From Croceibacterium segetis (GTDB lineage Bacteria; Pseudomonadota; Alphaproteobacteria; Sphingomonadales; Sphingomonadaceae): DNA of 64,000 nt. The stretch lies in assembly GCF_011320115.1 (NCBI RefSeq), contig NZ_JAANOZ010000001.1:1-64000 (forward strand), in the 5' to 3' direction. Below the pieces are notes generated by a model, which was not told the DNA's origin, did not search any database, and worked only from the letters and a program-made list of their open reading frames with translations. A program made the translations under genes and the position numbers. This document shows, in pieces, positions 14,362 through 23,029 of this stretch; within the stretch, counting starts at the first letter, position 1, and each line of letters begins with the position of its first letter.

Positions 14362-14669
14362 TGACCCCCGCCACGAGCAGGCGATGATCGCCCATGCGAC
14401 CGTATTCACGGACCAGGCGTTCGAGGCGATCGGTGCTACTGAGCGCTGGACGACACCTGCCACCTCAACGGCACCGCGCGGATGGGCGACGATCCCGCCG
14501 CTAACGTCGTAAACGCCGACTGCCGCAGCTGAGATACCCCAACCCGTGGAGCTACGACGGTCAGGTGTTCCCGACGGTCGGCGGCGCCAACCCTTCGCTG
14601 ACAATTCAAGCAATGGCGTGTCGGACGGACGACAGAATCTCGGAACTCGCGCGGCGCGGCGAGATTTAA
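14361..14669 (+). pseudogene. Remnant of a GMC oxidoreductase C-terminus
   Basis: Fragments of the GMC family C-terminal domain follow each other in shifted frames. The first is D-D-P-R-H-E-Q-A-M-I-A-H up to A-I-G-A (14360-14437). C-H-L-N-G-T-A-R-M-G-D-D-P and V-V-N-A-D-C-R-S follow, then a stop at 14530. Last comes W-S-Y-D-G-Q-V-F-P-T-V-G-G-A-N-P with L-T-I-Q-A-M-A, ending at TAA 14667-14669. The H-x-x-G-T-x-R-M-G and F-P-T-x-x-x-x-N-P motifs are diagnostic of glucose-methanol-choline oxidoreductases. At least two frame breaks and the loss of the FAD-binding part show a decayed gene. Its first bases overlap the stop of the preceding enzyme, so it probably remains from a deletion. Confidence 0.75.
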
Positions 14670-14674
14670 TCGGC

Positions 14675-15691
14675 ATGGCCCACGAACTTGCAGATCCGCC
14701 CGTCGTCGTCATCACCGGTGCCACCGCCGGTGTCGGCCGCGCCGTCGCCCGCCGCTTCGCCAAGGACAAGGCCAGGGTCGGATTGATTGCGCGAGGGATG
14801 GACCGCCTCGAGGCCACCAAACGGGAGGTCGAGGGGGCCGGCGGCGAGGCCCTGATCTGCCAGTGCGACGTCGCCGATGCCGAGGCGGTCGACAAGGCCG
14901 CAAGCGCTGTCGAAGGGCATTTCGGCCCGATCGATATCTGGATCAACGTCGCCTTCGCCGGGATGATGGCGCCCTTCGTCGACATCTCGATGGAGGAGTT
15001 CAAGCGCGTCACTGAAGTCACCTACCTTGGCCAGGTGCACGGCACGCATTCGGCTCTCAAGCGAATGATACCGCGCGATCGCGGCTCGGTCGTCCTCGTC
15101 GGCAGCGCGCTCGCCTATCGCGGCATACCGCTGCAATCGCCGTATTGCGGCTCGAAGCACGCGATCCAGGGCTTCCAGGATTCGCTGCGCTGCGAACTGC
15201 TGCACATGAAGTCCAACGTGCATGTCAGCATGGTCCAGCTTCCCGGCGTGAACACGCCCGAGTTCGACTGGATGCGTACGACCATGCCCAGGACGCTGCG
15301 CCCGGCGAGTCCGCCCTACCAGCCGGAAGTCGCCGCCGACGCGATCCACTTCGCCGCTTACTCGAAGCGTAAGGAAGTCACCTTCGGGTGGTGGGCGCTG
15401 GCGTCGGTGTGGGCCGACAAGCTCGCCTCGCCGCTGGTCGACCGCTATCTTGCCAGGACCGGCTTCGCCAGCCAGCAGACGAACGAGCCGATCCCGGCGG
15501 ACCGCATGGATAACCTGTTCGAGCCGGTGCCTGGCGATCCCGGCGCGCATGGCCGCTTCGACGCGGAATCTCACGTCAGGAGCCGCGAACTGTGGCTGAC
15601 CAAGCACCGCGGCCAGGCCGCGCTTGGAGCCGCGCTTGCTCTCACTGCTGGCGGCCTGGCCTGGCTGGGCTCGCGCCGTCACGCGGCATAG
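14675..15691 (+). CDS. Short-chain dehydrogenase/reductase with C-terminal membrane anchor
   Basis: The ATG at 14675 gives 338 residues beginning with the cofactor motif V-I-T-G-A-T-A-G-V-G-R-A. The catalytic set is Ser in V-G-S-A-L-A-Y and Y-C-G-S-K. N-V-A-F replaces the usual N-N-A-G block. About 90 residues beyond the Rossmann core extend the protein and end in a hydrophobic helix (A-L-G-A-A-L-A-L-T-A-G-G-L-A-W-L) with a basic tail, suggesting an inner-membrane anchor. The substrate is unknown. It starts 6 bases after the decayed GMC gene, which may have been its operon partner. The frame is open farther upstream but only through the pseudogene. Confidence 0.87.
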   Translation: MAHELADPPVVVITGATAGVGRAVARRFAKDKARVGLIARGMDRLEATKREVEGAGGEALICQCDVADAEAVDKAASAVEGHFGPIDIWINVAFAGMMAPFVDISMEEFKRVTEVTYLGQVHGTHSALKRMIPRDRGSVVLVGSALAYRGIPLQSPYCGSKHAIQGFQDSLRCELLHMKSNVHVSMVQLPGVNTPEFDWMRTTMPRTLRPASPPYQPEVAADAIHFAAYSKRKEVTFGWWALASVWADKLASPLVDRYLARTGFASQQTNEPIPADRMDNLFEPVPGDPGAHGRFDAESHVRSRELWLTKHRGQAALGAALALTAGGLAWLGSRRHAA

Positions 15692-15839
15692 CGCGTTTTT
15701 CTTGGCGACGAGCGGAAAGAAACCACTGCTCGCCTGTTGTCTTGATTGTGAAAATGGGACGAACGAGGGTTCGGCGCGACCGGTAGGGAGAGACGCGCGC
15801 CTGCCCGATGTCCCCGCGGACCAGAAGCAGGGACCGGCA

Positions 15840-16502
15840 CTGCCACAGATCTTTTCCCCTTCGGCCGACACCTGGATGCGCGTCGTTCTCGGCGGGGCGC
15901 TCCTGCTGGTCGCCGGAGCGAGCGCGGCCGGGGCGGGACTGGTGCGCGGCACTTTCTGGACCCGAGCGGGCTGGGTGCAGGATCAGACGGTGCCTTTCAG
16001 CCATCGTCACCATTCCGGCGACCTGGGGATCGATTGCCGTTACTGCCATACCGGCGCCGAGACAGGCGCGGTGGCGGGCCTGCCGCCCACTCACACCTGC
16101 ATGACCTGCCATTCGCAGATATGGACCGGCGCTCCGGCGCTGGCGCCGGTGAGGCAGAGCTATGCCACCGGCAAGCCGCTAGCGTGGAACCGCGTCGCGC
16201 AACTACCCGATTACGTCTATTTCGACCACCACGTACACGTCGTCAACGGCGTCGCCTGCGTCGAGTGTCACGGGCGCGTCGACGAGATGCCGCTGACCTG
16301 GCGGGCCCAGCCGTTCACGATGGACTTCTGCGTTGACTGCCACCGGCACCCGGAAAGGGCCCTCCGCCCGCCGTCAATGGTCACCCGGATGGATTGGTCG
16401 GGTCTGAATCCCAATCTCCTCAAGCAGTACGGAATTCGCATCGCCGGACACAAAGGGCTCGATCCCGACCGACTGACGAATTGCGAGACCTGTCACCGAT
16501 GA
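15840..16502 (+). CDS. actA: Alternative complex III subunit A, pentahaem cytochrome c
   Basis: Five haem-attachment motifs C-x-x-C-H are visible: C-R-Y-C-H, C-M-T-C-H, C-V-E-C-H, C-V-D-C-H and C-E-T-C-H. An N-terminal membrane helix precedes them. ActA is the multihaem electron-transfer subunit of the quinol:electron-acceptor oxidoreductase. The family usually begins with Q-I-F before the helix, and here that block (P-Q-I-F-S-P-S-A-D-T) lies upstream of the first ATG (15876). A CTG at 15840 behind AGCAGGGA, or a CTG at 15801 behind GGGAGA, is therefore the likely start. It is the first gene of the ACIII-caa3 operon. Its TGA overlaps the ATG of actB. Confidence 0.9.
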   Translation: MPQIFSPSADTWMRVVLGGALLLVAGASAAGAGLVRGTFWTRAGWVQDQTVPFSHRHHSGDLGIDCRYCHTGAETGAVAGLPPTHTCMTCHSQIWTGAPALAPVRQSYATGKPLAWNRVAQLPDYVYFDHHVHVVNGVACVECHGRVDEMPLTWRAQPFTMDFCVDCHRHPERALRPPSMVTRMDWSGLNPNLLKQYGIRIAGHKGLDPDRLTNCETCHR

Positions 16503-19255
16503 GCCTGGCCGATCCACTCGCGCTGCTCCAGGAGCGCTTCCCCTCGCTCGATCTGCGGCGGCGCGACGTTCTCAAGACGCTCGGTGCGACGCTGGCGCTC
16601 GCCGGCCTCGACGGCTGCGGGCGCGAGGCGGACGAAACCGCGATGCCGTTCGTCGAGGATCCGGACGGCGGCCCCGGCGCTGAAAAGCATTACGCCACCG
16701 CTGTCGAACTCGATGGAATCGGCCAACCGGTGATCGGCATTTGCCGCGATGGGCGGCCGGTCAAGCTCGAGGGCAATCCGGCACATCCCGCGAGCCTCGG
16801 CGCGACTGACGCGTTCACTCAGGCGGCGCTGCTTGGGCTGTACGATCCGGCACGCTCGGCCACACCCCTGCGGCAGGGAGCGCCCGCCACATGGGGCGAG
16901 GCGGAAGCCGCACTGTTCCAGCTGGCGAGGCGACTCGACGAAGCCGCGGGCGGCGGCTTTCACTTGCTCACCGGGCCCGTTGGTTCGCCGACGCTGCTGC
17001 GGCAGATCGCCGAGCTGCGCGCGAGCTGGCCGGCGATGCGCTGGCACGTCCATGCGCCGCTTGCGGGAACGGTCCCGCAGCCGGTGCTGCCGCTCGACAA
17101 GGTCGAGGCGCTTGTGGCGCTCGATTCCGATCCGCTCGGCGCGGGGCCCTTGCAGACAATCCACGCGCGCGGCTGGTCGGCGCGTCGGCGGGCCTACCAA
17201 GAAGGGAAGGGTGATGCGCTGCTGTTCGTCGCCGAGCCCGTCCCGACGCTCACCGGAGTCTCCGCCAGCGAGCGGTTGATCGCCCGTCACGGCCGAATTC
17301 CGGCGCTGTTGGCCGGTCTGGCCGAAGAGCTCGACGGTGGCGCGAAAGGAGGAACGTTCGACGCGCGCGAGCAGGCGTGGCTGCAAACCGCGGTCGCGGA
17401 GCTACGCCGGCACAGAAACGCTGCGCTAATCCTGCTCGGAGCGCACCATCCGCCTCCGCTCCACGAACAGGTTGCAGCGCTCAACGCGGCAATCGCTGCG
17501 CCGCGCCCATTGGGCTTTGCCGCGGTCAACCCCGACGCCGAGGACCTGACCGCGCTCGTGGCAGCCATGCGGTCCGGCGAGGCGCAAGCGGTGTTCGTGC
17601 TCGACAGCAACCCCGCCTATAGCGCGCCGCCCGATCTCGGATTCAGGCAGGCGTTCGCCAAGGTGCCGCTGCGCCTCCATGCCGGCCCGCACGCCGACGA
17701 GACCGCCGCACTGGCGCACTGGCACTTGCCGTTGGCGCATCCGCTGGAGAGCTGGAGTGACGTGCGCGCCGCTGACGGTTCGGCCGGCATCGTCCAGCCG
17801 CTGGTGCGGCCGTTCCTCGATGTGCGTTCGCGGCATGAGGTCCTGGCGTTACTCGCCGGAGACCGGAGCGAGGCGCGAGCGCTGGTGCAGGCAAGCTGGA
17901 ACGCGACCGACGACGATGCGCGCTGGCAGGACGCATTGCTGCGCGGTTCAATGAAGTCCTCTTCCCTTGCGGGAGAGGGAGGAGCACCAACAGGGGCGGA
18001 CCTCTCCCCCGACCCTCTACCGCACGAGGGGGACGCCGAGCGCGGCCTCGACCTCGTGATCCTGCCCGACCCGACCGTCCACGATGGGCAGTTCGCGCAC
18101 AATCCGTGGCTGCAGGAGCTGCCCAAGCCGCTGACCAAGCTGACGTGGGACAACGCGATCCACATCGGTCCCACGCTCGCCGCGCGGCTTGGCCTGGAAA
18201 ACGAACGGCGCGCCGAGCTGTCGGTCGGACAGGCGAGGGTGGTCGGCCCGGTATGGATCGTCCCCGGCATCGCCGACGAGACGGTGCTGGTCCACCTCGG
18301 CTACGGCCGCCGTGCGGGCGGCCAGGTGGGTGAGGGGATGGGGTTCGACGCCTATCAGTTGCGGAGCAGCGCCTCGCCGTGGCGGCGCGCCGGCGCACGG
18401 TTGCGCGCGCTCGATGGCAGCTACCCGCTGGCCACGACCCAGCCGCACACGACGATGGCGGGACACGACTTCGTCAAGTTCGTCGGCCACGCGGGCGAGG
18501 GCGTTCCGAAAACCCCGCCCAAGCCGAACATGTACCCCCCGCAGCCGCGCACGGACGGCCTCGCCTGGGGCATGGCGATCGACCTCGACGTGTGCATCGG
18601 CTGCAACGCCTGCGTCACCGCCTGTGTGGCGGAGAACAACATCCCGATGGTCGGCAAGGACCAGGTCCACAAGGGCCGCGAGATGCACTGGCTGCGCGTC
18701 GATCACTACGCCGATGGCCCTTCGGACGATCCACAGCATGCGTTCCAGCCGGTGCCGTGCATGCATTGCGAGGACGCCCCGTGCGAGATGGGCTGCCCGG
18801 TCAACGCCACCGTGCACAGCCCCGACGGGCTCAACCTGCAGGTCTACAACCGCTGCATCGGCACCCGCACCTGCTCCGCCTACTGCCCGTACAAAGTCCG
18901 CCGCTTCAACTGGCTCGACTACACCCGCGAGGACCCTCCGGTGCTGCGCGCCGCGCGCAATCCCGAAGTGACCGTGCGCGACCGCGGGGTGATGGAGAAA
19001 TGCACGTACTGCATCCAGCGGATCGAGCGCGAGAAGATCGGCGCCGATGCCGAGGGGCGGCCGATGGGCGAGGTCAAGACGGCCTGCCAGCAAGTCTGCC
19101 CGACCAACGCCATCGTGTTCGGCAACCTCGCCGACGGCTCCAGCGAAGTCTCGCGCCGCAAGGCCGATCCGCGCGATTACGCGCTGCTGGAGGAGGCCAA
19201 TACCCGCCCGCGCACCACCTATTTCGCGCGCATCCGCAAGGGGCGCAAGGCATGA
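16499..19255 (+). CDS. actB: Alternative complex III subunit B, molybdopterin-oxidoreductase-like iron-sulfur protein
   Basis: This 918-residue protein starts at the ATG overlapping the actA stop. A twin-arginine-like signal (L-R-R-R-D-V-L-K-T-L-G) precedes a hydrophobic stretch, so it is likely exported folded. Residues to about 600 resemble a molybdopterin oxidoreductase chain, though in ACIII this region holds no cofactor. The C-terminal ferredoxin-like part has four cysteine groups: C-I-G-C-N-A-C, C-M-H-C-E-D-A-P-C, C-I-G-T-R-T-C-S-A-Y-C and C-T-Y-C with C-Q-Q-V-C. This fits three [4Fe-4S] and one [3Fe-4S] cluster. An in-frame palindromic repeat interrupts the first part at about residues 485-512. 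Electrons pass from quinol through these clusters to the cytochrome subunits. Confidence 0.93.
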   Translation: MSLADPLALLQERFPSLDLRRRDVLKTLGATLALAGLDGCGREADETAMPFVEDPDGGPGAEKHYATAVELDGIGQPVIGICRDGRPVKLEGNPAHPASLGATDAFTQAALLGLYDPARSATPLRQGAPATWGEAEAALFQLARRLDEAAGGGFHLLTGPVGSPTLLRQIAELRASWPAMRWHVHAPLAGTVPQPVLPLDKVEALVALDSDPLGAGPLQTIHARGWSARRRAYQEGKGDALLFVAEPVPTLTGVSASERLIARHGRIPALLAGLAEELDGGAKGGTFDAREQAWLQTAVAELRRHRNAALILLGAHHPPPLHEQVAALNAAIAAPRPLGFAAVNPDAEDLTALVAAMRSGEAQAVFVLDSNPAYSAPPDLGFRQAFAKVPLRLHAGPHADETAALAHWHLPLAHPLESWSDVRAADGSAGIVQPLVRPFLDVRSRHEVLALLAGDRSEARALVQASWNATDDDARWQDALLRGSMKSSSLAGEGGAPTGADLSPDPLPHEGDAERGLDLVILPDPTVHDGQFAHNPWLQELPKPLTKLTWDNAIHIGPTLAARLGLENERRAELSVGQARVVGPVWIVPGIADETVLVHLGYGRRAGGQVGEGMGFDAYQLRSSASPWRRAGARLRALDGSYPLATTQPHTTMAGHDFVKFVGHAGEGVPKTPPKPNMYPPQPRTDGLAWGMAIDLDVCIGCNACVTACVAENNIPMVGKDQVHKGREMHWLRVDHYADGPSDDPQHAFQPVPCMHCEDAPCEMGCPVNATVHSPDGLNLQVYNRCIGTRTCSAYCPYKVRRFNWLDYTREDPPVLRAARNPEVTVRDRGVMEKCTYCIQRIEREKIGADAEGRPMGEVKTACQQVCPTNAIVFGNLADGSSEVSRRKADPRDYALLEEANTRPRTTYFARIRKGRKA
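17952..18034 (+). repeat. GC-rich palindromic element inserted in frame in actB
   Basis: The segment contains CTCTTCCCTTGCGGGAGAGG followed, after a short spacer, by CCTCTCCCCC and GAGGGGGA. These are arms able to fold into hairpins and typical of intergenic REP-like repeats of sphingomonads. It is translated as S-S-L-A-G-E-G-G-A-P-T-G-A-D-L and S-P-D-P-L-P-H-E-G-D, a low-complexity peptide unlike the surrounding protein. The frame is kept, so the element adds about 28 residues to the non-catalytic domain. Confidence 0.65.
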
Positions 19256-20586
19256 GCGAGAAGAATCTCACCGGCCGCTATCACCGGATCACCGGCGAGG
19301 TGGTGTCGATCCCGCCGCACTTCCCGGCGCCGGTCGCCTGGGCGGTGCTGTTCGGCATCTCGATGCTGCTGGTAGGACTGCTGGTGGTCTCGGTGGTCGT
19401 GCTACTGATCAAAGGGCCGGGCATCTGGGGCAACAACATCCCGGTCGGCTGGGGCTTTCCCATCTCGAATTACATCTGGTGGCTCGGGATCGGCCACGCC
19501 GGCACGTTAATCTCCGCCATGTTGCTGCTGATGCAGGAGAACTGGCGCAACTCGCTCAACCGCTTCGCCGAGGCGATGACGCTGTTCGCGGTGACCTGCG
19601 GCGGACTCTACCCGGTGCTCCACCTGGGGCGGCCGTGGTTTTTCTACTGGATGGCACCCTATCCCAGCACGATGGGTGTGTGGCCGCAGTTCCGCAGTCC
19701 CCTTACGTGGGATTTCTTCGCGGTTCTGACTTACCTGATCGTCTCGATCTGCTTCTGGTACATCGGCATCGTCCCCGACCTCGCCGCCGCGCGCGACCGG
19801 GCGGCAAAGCGGCGCTGGCAGGTGTTCTTCGGGATTTTCGCGCTCGGCTGGCGGGGGAGCGGACGGCATTGGGTGCGTTGGCGCCAGGCCTACGTGATCA
19901 CCGCGGCGATCGCGGTGCCGCTGGTGGTGTCGGTGCACTCGGAAATCTCGATGCTGTTCGCCGCCGGGCCGATCCCGGGGTGGAACTCGACCTTGTTCCC
20001 GCCCTACTTCGTGCTCGGCGCGGCGTTCTCGGGCTTCGCCATCGTGACGATGCTGGCGGTAATGGTCCGCTCGCTTCTCGGCCTCAAGGATCTGGTCAAC
20101 GACCGGCACCTCGACATGCTCGGGCGGATGACGTTGGCGACCGGGCTGCTGACAGGCTTCGGCTACGTCGCCGAGGTGTTCACCGCGCTCTACGCCGGCA
20201 GCTACGAGTACCAAACGCTGATCGACCGTTTCACCGGTCCCTACTGGTGGAGCTTCTGGGGCGCGGTGTTCTTCAATTTCGTGCCGCTGCAGCTGTTGTG
20301 GTGGCGCAAGGTGCGCGTCGCGGCGATCCCGGCGTTCCTGATCGGCCTCAGCGTCGCGGTCGGCATGTGGATGGAGCGCTACATGCTGCTGGTCACCTCG
20401 CTTTACCGCGACTGGCTCGAAAGCTCGGTCAACCTGTTCCACGCGACGTTTTGGGACTGGTCGCTTTATCTCGGCTTCATCGGCTTCTTTATGGCCGCAT
20501 TCCTGCTGTTCGTGCGGTTCCTGCCGGTGATCTCGCAATTTGAGATCAAGGAAGCGCTTGAAGAGGGGGAGAAGTCCGCTGGCTGA
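19252..20586 (+). CDS. actC: Alternative complex III subunit C, NrfD-like quinol-interacting membrane protein
   Basis: This 444-residue integral membrane protein has about ten hydrophobic helices. The N-terminal segment N-Y-I-W-W-L-G-I-G-H-A-G-T-L-I-S is typical of ActC/NrfD/PsrC proteins, which contain the quinol site and support proton translocation. The motif H-L-G-R-P-W-F-F-Y-W-M also matches the family. The ATG overlaps the actB stop (ATGA). It docks the iron-sulfur ActB subunit on the periplasmic face. Length is normal. Confidence 0.93.
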   Translation: MSEKNLTGRYHRITGEVVSIPPHFPAPVAWAVLFGISMLLVGLLVVSVVVLLIKGPGIWGNNIPVGWGFPISNYIWWLGIGHAGTLISAMLLLMQENWRNSLNRFAEAMTLFAVTCGGLYPVLHLGRPWFFYWMAPYPSTMGVWPQFRSPLTWDFFAVLTYLIVSICFWYIGIVPDLAAARDRAAKRRWQVFFGIFALGWRGSGRHWVRWRQAYVITAAIAVPLVVSVHSEISMLFAAGPIPGWNSTLFPPYFVLGAAFSGFAIVTMLAVMVRSLLGLKDLVNDRHLDMLGRMTLATGLLTGFGYVAEVFTALYAGSYEYQTLIDRFTGPYWWSFWGAVFFNFVPLQLLWWRKVRVAAIPAFLIGLSVAVGMWMERYMLLVTSLYRDWLESSVNLFHATFWDWSLYLGFIGFFMAAFLLFVRFLPVISQFEIKEALEEGEKSAG

Positions 20587-21115
20587 GCGCGAGCCCGCCT
20601 TCCTGGTCGCTGAATTCGCCGAGCCCAAGCCGATGCTCGAGGCAGCGAAGACGCTTCGTGAGGAAGGTTGGCGGGTCGAGCTGCACTCGCCGTTCCCGGT
20701 CAAGGGGATGAAGGAAGCGCTCGGTTTCACCGACCGCACGGTGCCGCACGCGTTCCTGGTCGGCGGCATCGTGGGGGCCGTGGCGGGTTTCGGCATCCAG
20801 GCTTATGCCAACTGGGCCTATCCGCTCGACGTTGGCGGCCGGCCGCTGATCGCCGTGCCGGCGTTCATGCTGATCGTGTTCGAGGTGATGGTGCTGTGCT
20901 CGGTGCTCACCGGCATCGCGACGATGTTCGCCAAGAACCACCTGCCGCGGTTGCATTACCCGCTGTTCGACGCGGCGCGTTTCCACCTCGCGAGCGACAA
21001 CCGCTTCTTCGTCTCGCTGGCGCTGGATGGGTGCGACGAGGGCAAAGCTCGCGCGGCGCTGGACCGGCAAGGCCCGGCCTCGGTCGAGAAGGTGGGCGGG
21101 GAGTTGCCGGAATGA
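20579..21115 (+). CDS. actD: Alternative complex III subunit D (DUF3341)
   Basis: The protein of about 178 residues shows the ActD pattern: an N-terminal soluble part (F-L-V-A-E-F-A-E-P-K-P-M-L-E-A-A) followed by two membrane helices (A-F-L-V-G-G-I-V-G-A-V and V-P-A-F-M-L-I-V-F-E-V-M). Its end reads N-R-F-F-V-S-L. ActD stabilises the complex in the membrane next to ActC. No ATG or GTG exists near the conserved start. A CTG at 20579 lies 8 bases behind GAGGGGGA and overlaps the actC stop, so CTG initiation is likely; TTG codons at 20558 and 20540 have poor ribosome sites. Confidence 0.87.
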   Translation: MAEREPAFLVAEFAEPKPMLEAAKTLREEGWRVELHSPFPVKGMKEALGFTDRTVPHAFLVGGIVGAVAGFGIQAYANWAYPLDVGGRPLIAVPAFMLIVFEVMVLCSVLTGIATMFAKNHLPRLHYPLFDAARFHLASDNRFFVSLALDGCDEGKARAALDRQGPASVEKVGGELPE

Positions 21116-21591
21116 GGCGGGTCGCAATCCTCCTCCTGCTCGCGCTCGCCGGGTGCAAGAACATGGTCCAGCAGCCGCGCTACGACGAATACGAGGCGAG
21201 CCCGCTCTATCCTGCCCGGATGGCGATGCAACACCCGCCCGAGGGCACCGTGGCGCAGGACTTGCCGCAGCAGATCGCCGCTGCGCAGCGTCCGCCGCTG
21301 ACCAGGGCGCTGGTCGAGCGCGGCCGCGAGCGCTTCGGCATATATTGCACCCCGTGCCACGCCTACGACGGATCGGGTGACGGCGTGGTCCCCGCGCGGG
21401 GCTTTCCGCATCCGCCGGACTTGCGCTCCGCGCGGCTGCGGCAAGCCCCGCTGTCACATGTCTACGACGTGATCACCAACGGCTACGGCGTGATGTACTC
21501 CTACGCCGACCGGGTTGCGCCACCGGACCGCTGGGCGATCGCGGCGTACACCCGCGTGTTGCAGCAGGCTCAGCCGGAGAGCCAGCCGTGA
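21112..21591 (+). CDS. actE: Alternative complex III subunit E, monohaem cytochrome c lipoprotein
   Basis: This 159-residue protein has a lipoprotein signal (L-L-L-L-A-L-A-G-C, with Cys15 lipidated) and one haem motif C-T-P-C-H followed by A-Y-D-G-S-G-D-G. A later Met in Y-G-V-M-Y-S-Y is the probable axial ligand. ActE is the periplasmic cytochrome that hands electrons to the oxidase or a soluble carrier. Its ATG overlaps the actD stop and its own stop overlaps the actF GTG. Confidence 0.93.
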   Translation: MRRVAILLLLALAGCKNMVQQPRYDEYEASPLYPARMAMQHPPEGTVAQDLPQQIAAAQRPPLTRALVERGRERFGIYCTPCHAYDGSGDGVVPARGFPHPPDLRSARLRQAPLSHVYDVITNGYGVMYSYADRVAPPDRWAIAAYTRVLQQAQPESQP

Positions 21592-22598
21592 TCCGTCGCG
21601 GCGAGCGGTGGCTCGGCGCGCTCGGCGCGCTGGGCGCCGTGGCCGCGTTGCTGCTCGTGCTCGCCGGCCCGCGCGAGGCGCTCACCGGCTGGCTCGGCGC
21701 GGTTTCATTCATCGCCGGATTGCCAGCGGGCGGGCTGATCCTGCTGCTGATGATGCCGCTGATCTCGGGCAAATGGACCGAGGACTTGCGCGGCCCCGCG
21801 CGGCTGCTCGGCGCACTGTGGCCGCTCGCCGCGCTCGTATTCGTCCCGGTGGTGATCGGCATGGCGGCGATCTACCCGTGGTTCGGCGCGCCGCCGCATT
21901 CGGCGTTCGCCGGGGTGTGGCTCAACCCGCCGTTTTTCGCCGCGCGGACGGTCGGCTGGTTCGCGCTCGCCGGGCTCATCGCCGCGCGCGCCGCGGCGCC
22001 GATGAGCGAAGGCGTCGCGGCGGGCCTGTTGATCGCCGTGGTGCTGGCCGACAATTTCGTCGCGACCGACTGGCTGATGACGCTCGACCCCAAGTTCGCC
22101 TCCTCGGCGTTCGGGGCACAGGTGATCGTGTTCGACGTTTGCGCGGGGCTCGCGGCGATGATCCTTCTTCGCCTTGCCGCCGGCAAGCCGCGCCACACCG
22201 GGGTGCTCGGCGGGTTGCTGCTGACGCTCCTGCTGCTGTGGGCCTATTTCCAGTTCATGCCCTTCCTGATCGTCTGGTCGGGCAACCTGCCGGACGGCGT
22301 GGGGTGGTATCTCGCGCGGCGGGGCAGCGGATGGGTGGCGGCCATTGTCGCCGCCTCGGTCCTCGGCGGGGTGCCGATGTTCGCTCTCCTGGCGCCGCAA
22401 GCGCGCCGAAGCCCGCGCGGGCTCGGCCTTTGCGCCGCGGCTGTGCTGGCGGGCAAGGCGATCGAATTCGCCTGGCTCGCGCTCCCGGGTCGGAGCGGGC
22501 TGGCGGTGCTGGCGTGGTTGCTGGCGCTCGCCGGGCTCGGCTGCCTCGCGGTCGCCTCGCTGCTGCGCGCCGCGCGTCTCGCGGAGGCGGCGGCATGA
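21588..22598 (+). CDS. actF: Alternative complex III subunit F, integral membrane protein
   Basis: This 336-residue, strongly hydrophobic protein has about ten helices and starts at a GTG overlapping the actE stop (GTGA). Family features include W-L-M-T-L-D-P-K-F in the middle and F-Q-F-M-P-F-L-I-V-W-S-G-N-L-P, both typical of ActF, which is an ActC-like paralogue. It is the second membrane core subunit of the complex, with a possible role in proton movement. Length is slightly shorter than some homologues of about 400 residues. Confidence 0.9.
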   Translation: MIRRGERWLGALGALGAVAALLLVLAGPREALTGWLGAVSFIAGLPAGGLILLLMMPLISGKWTEDLRGPARLLGALWPLAALVFVPVVIGMAAIYPWFGAPPHSAFAGVWLNPPFFAARTVGWFALAGLIAARAAAPMSEGVAAGLLIAVVLADNFVATDWLMTLDPKFASSAFGAQVIVFDVCAGLAAMILLRLAAGKPRHTGVLGGLLLTLLLLWAYFQFMPFLIVWSGNLPDGVGWYLARRGSGWVAAIVAASVLGGVPMFALLAPQARRSPRGLGLCAAAVLAGKAIEFAWLALPGRSGLAVLAWLLALAGLGCLAVASLLRAARLAEAAA

Positions 22599-23029
22599 GC
22601 GGCATGGTTCCCGGCCTCCATCCTAACACACGCCCGCAACGCAAGGGCGAGGGCGGCGCGTGGAAGGTTGCCGCGGACAACGCCTTCGAAGCCCGCGATG
22701 CGCCGCCGCGCTGGGTCGCTCTGGGCCTCGTCGGCACCCTGGCGGTGCTGTTGCTAAGCGTCGCGGGCGTGCTTTGGTTCGTCGGTGCGAACAAGCCGCG
22801 CGTGCCCCTGCTCGCGGACGCAGCGAAGGCGCGCTTCCACACCGCGGGTCCGCCACTCGAGGCCGCTCCGCAAGCCGACCGGGCGGCGCTGGAACGGGTG
22901 CATCCCGCACCCAATGGGTCGGCGCTCGATGCGGCCATGGGCGCTGTCGTTCAGCAAGGCTGGGGTGAGGCCGACGCCCCACCTTCGCGCGCCGACACGG
23001 CCATGAAACGGGCGGAGGCGCGGCAATGA
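22595..23029 (+). CDS. Small single-helix membrane protein in the ACIII operon
   Basis: This 144-residue protein has one hydrophobic helix (about 43-65, V-A-L-G-L-V-G-T-L-A-V-L-L-L) and a periplasmic tail rich in Ala and Pro. It sits between actF and the SCO gene with ATGA overlaps at both ends, so it is made with the complex. Proteins at this place in related operons are poorly conserved. It may be a small ACIII accessory subunit or a linker to the oxidase; the function is not known. The first 30 residues (G-L-H-P-N-T-R-P-Q-R-K-G-E-G) look like low-complexity, repeat-derived sequence. Confidence 0.75.
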   Translation: MSGMVPGLHPNTRPQRKGEGGAWKVAADNAFEARDAPPRWVALGLVGTLAVLLLSVAGVLWFVGANKPRVPLLADAAKARFHTAGPPLEAAPQADRAALERVHPAPNGSALDAAMGAVVQQGWGEADAPPSRADTAMKRAEARQ

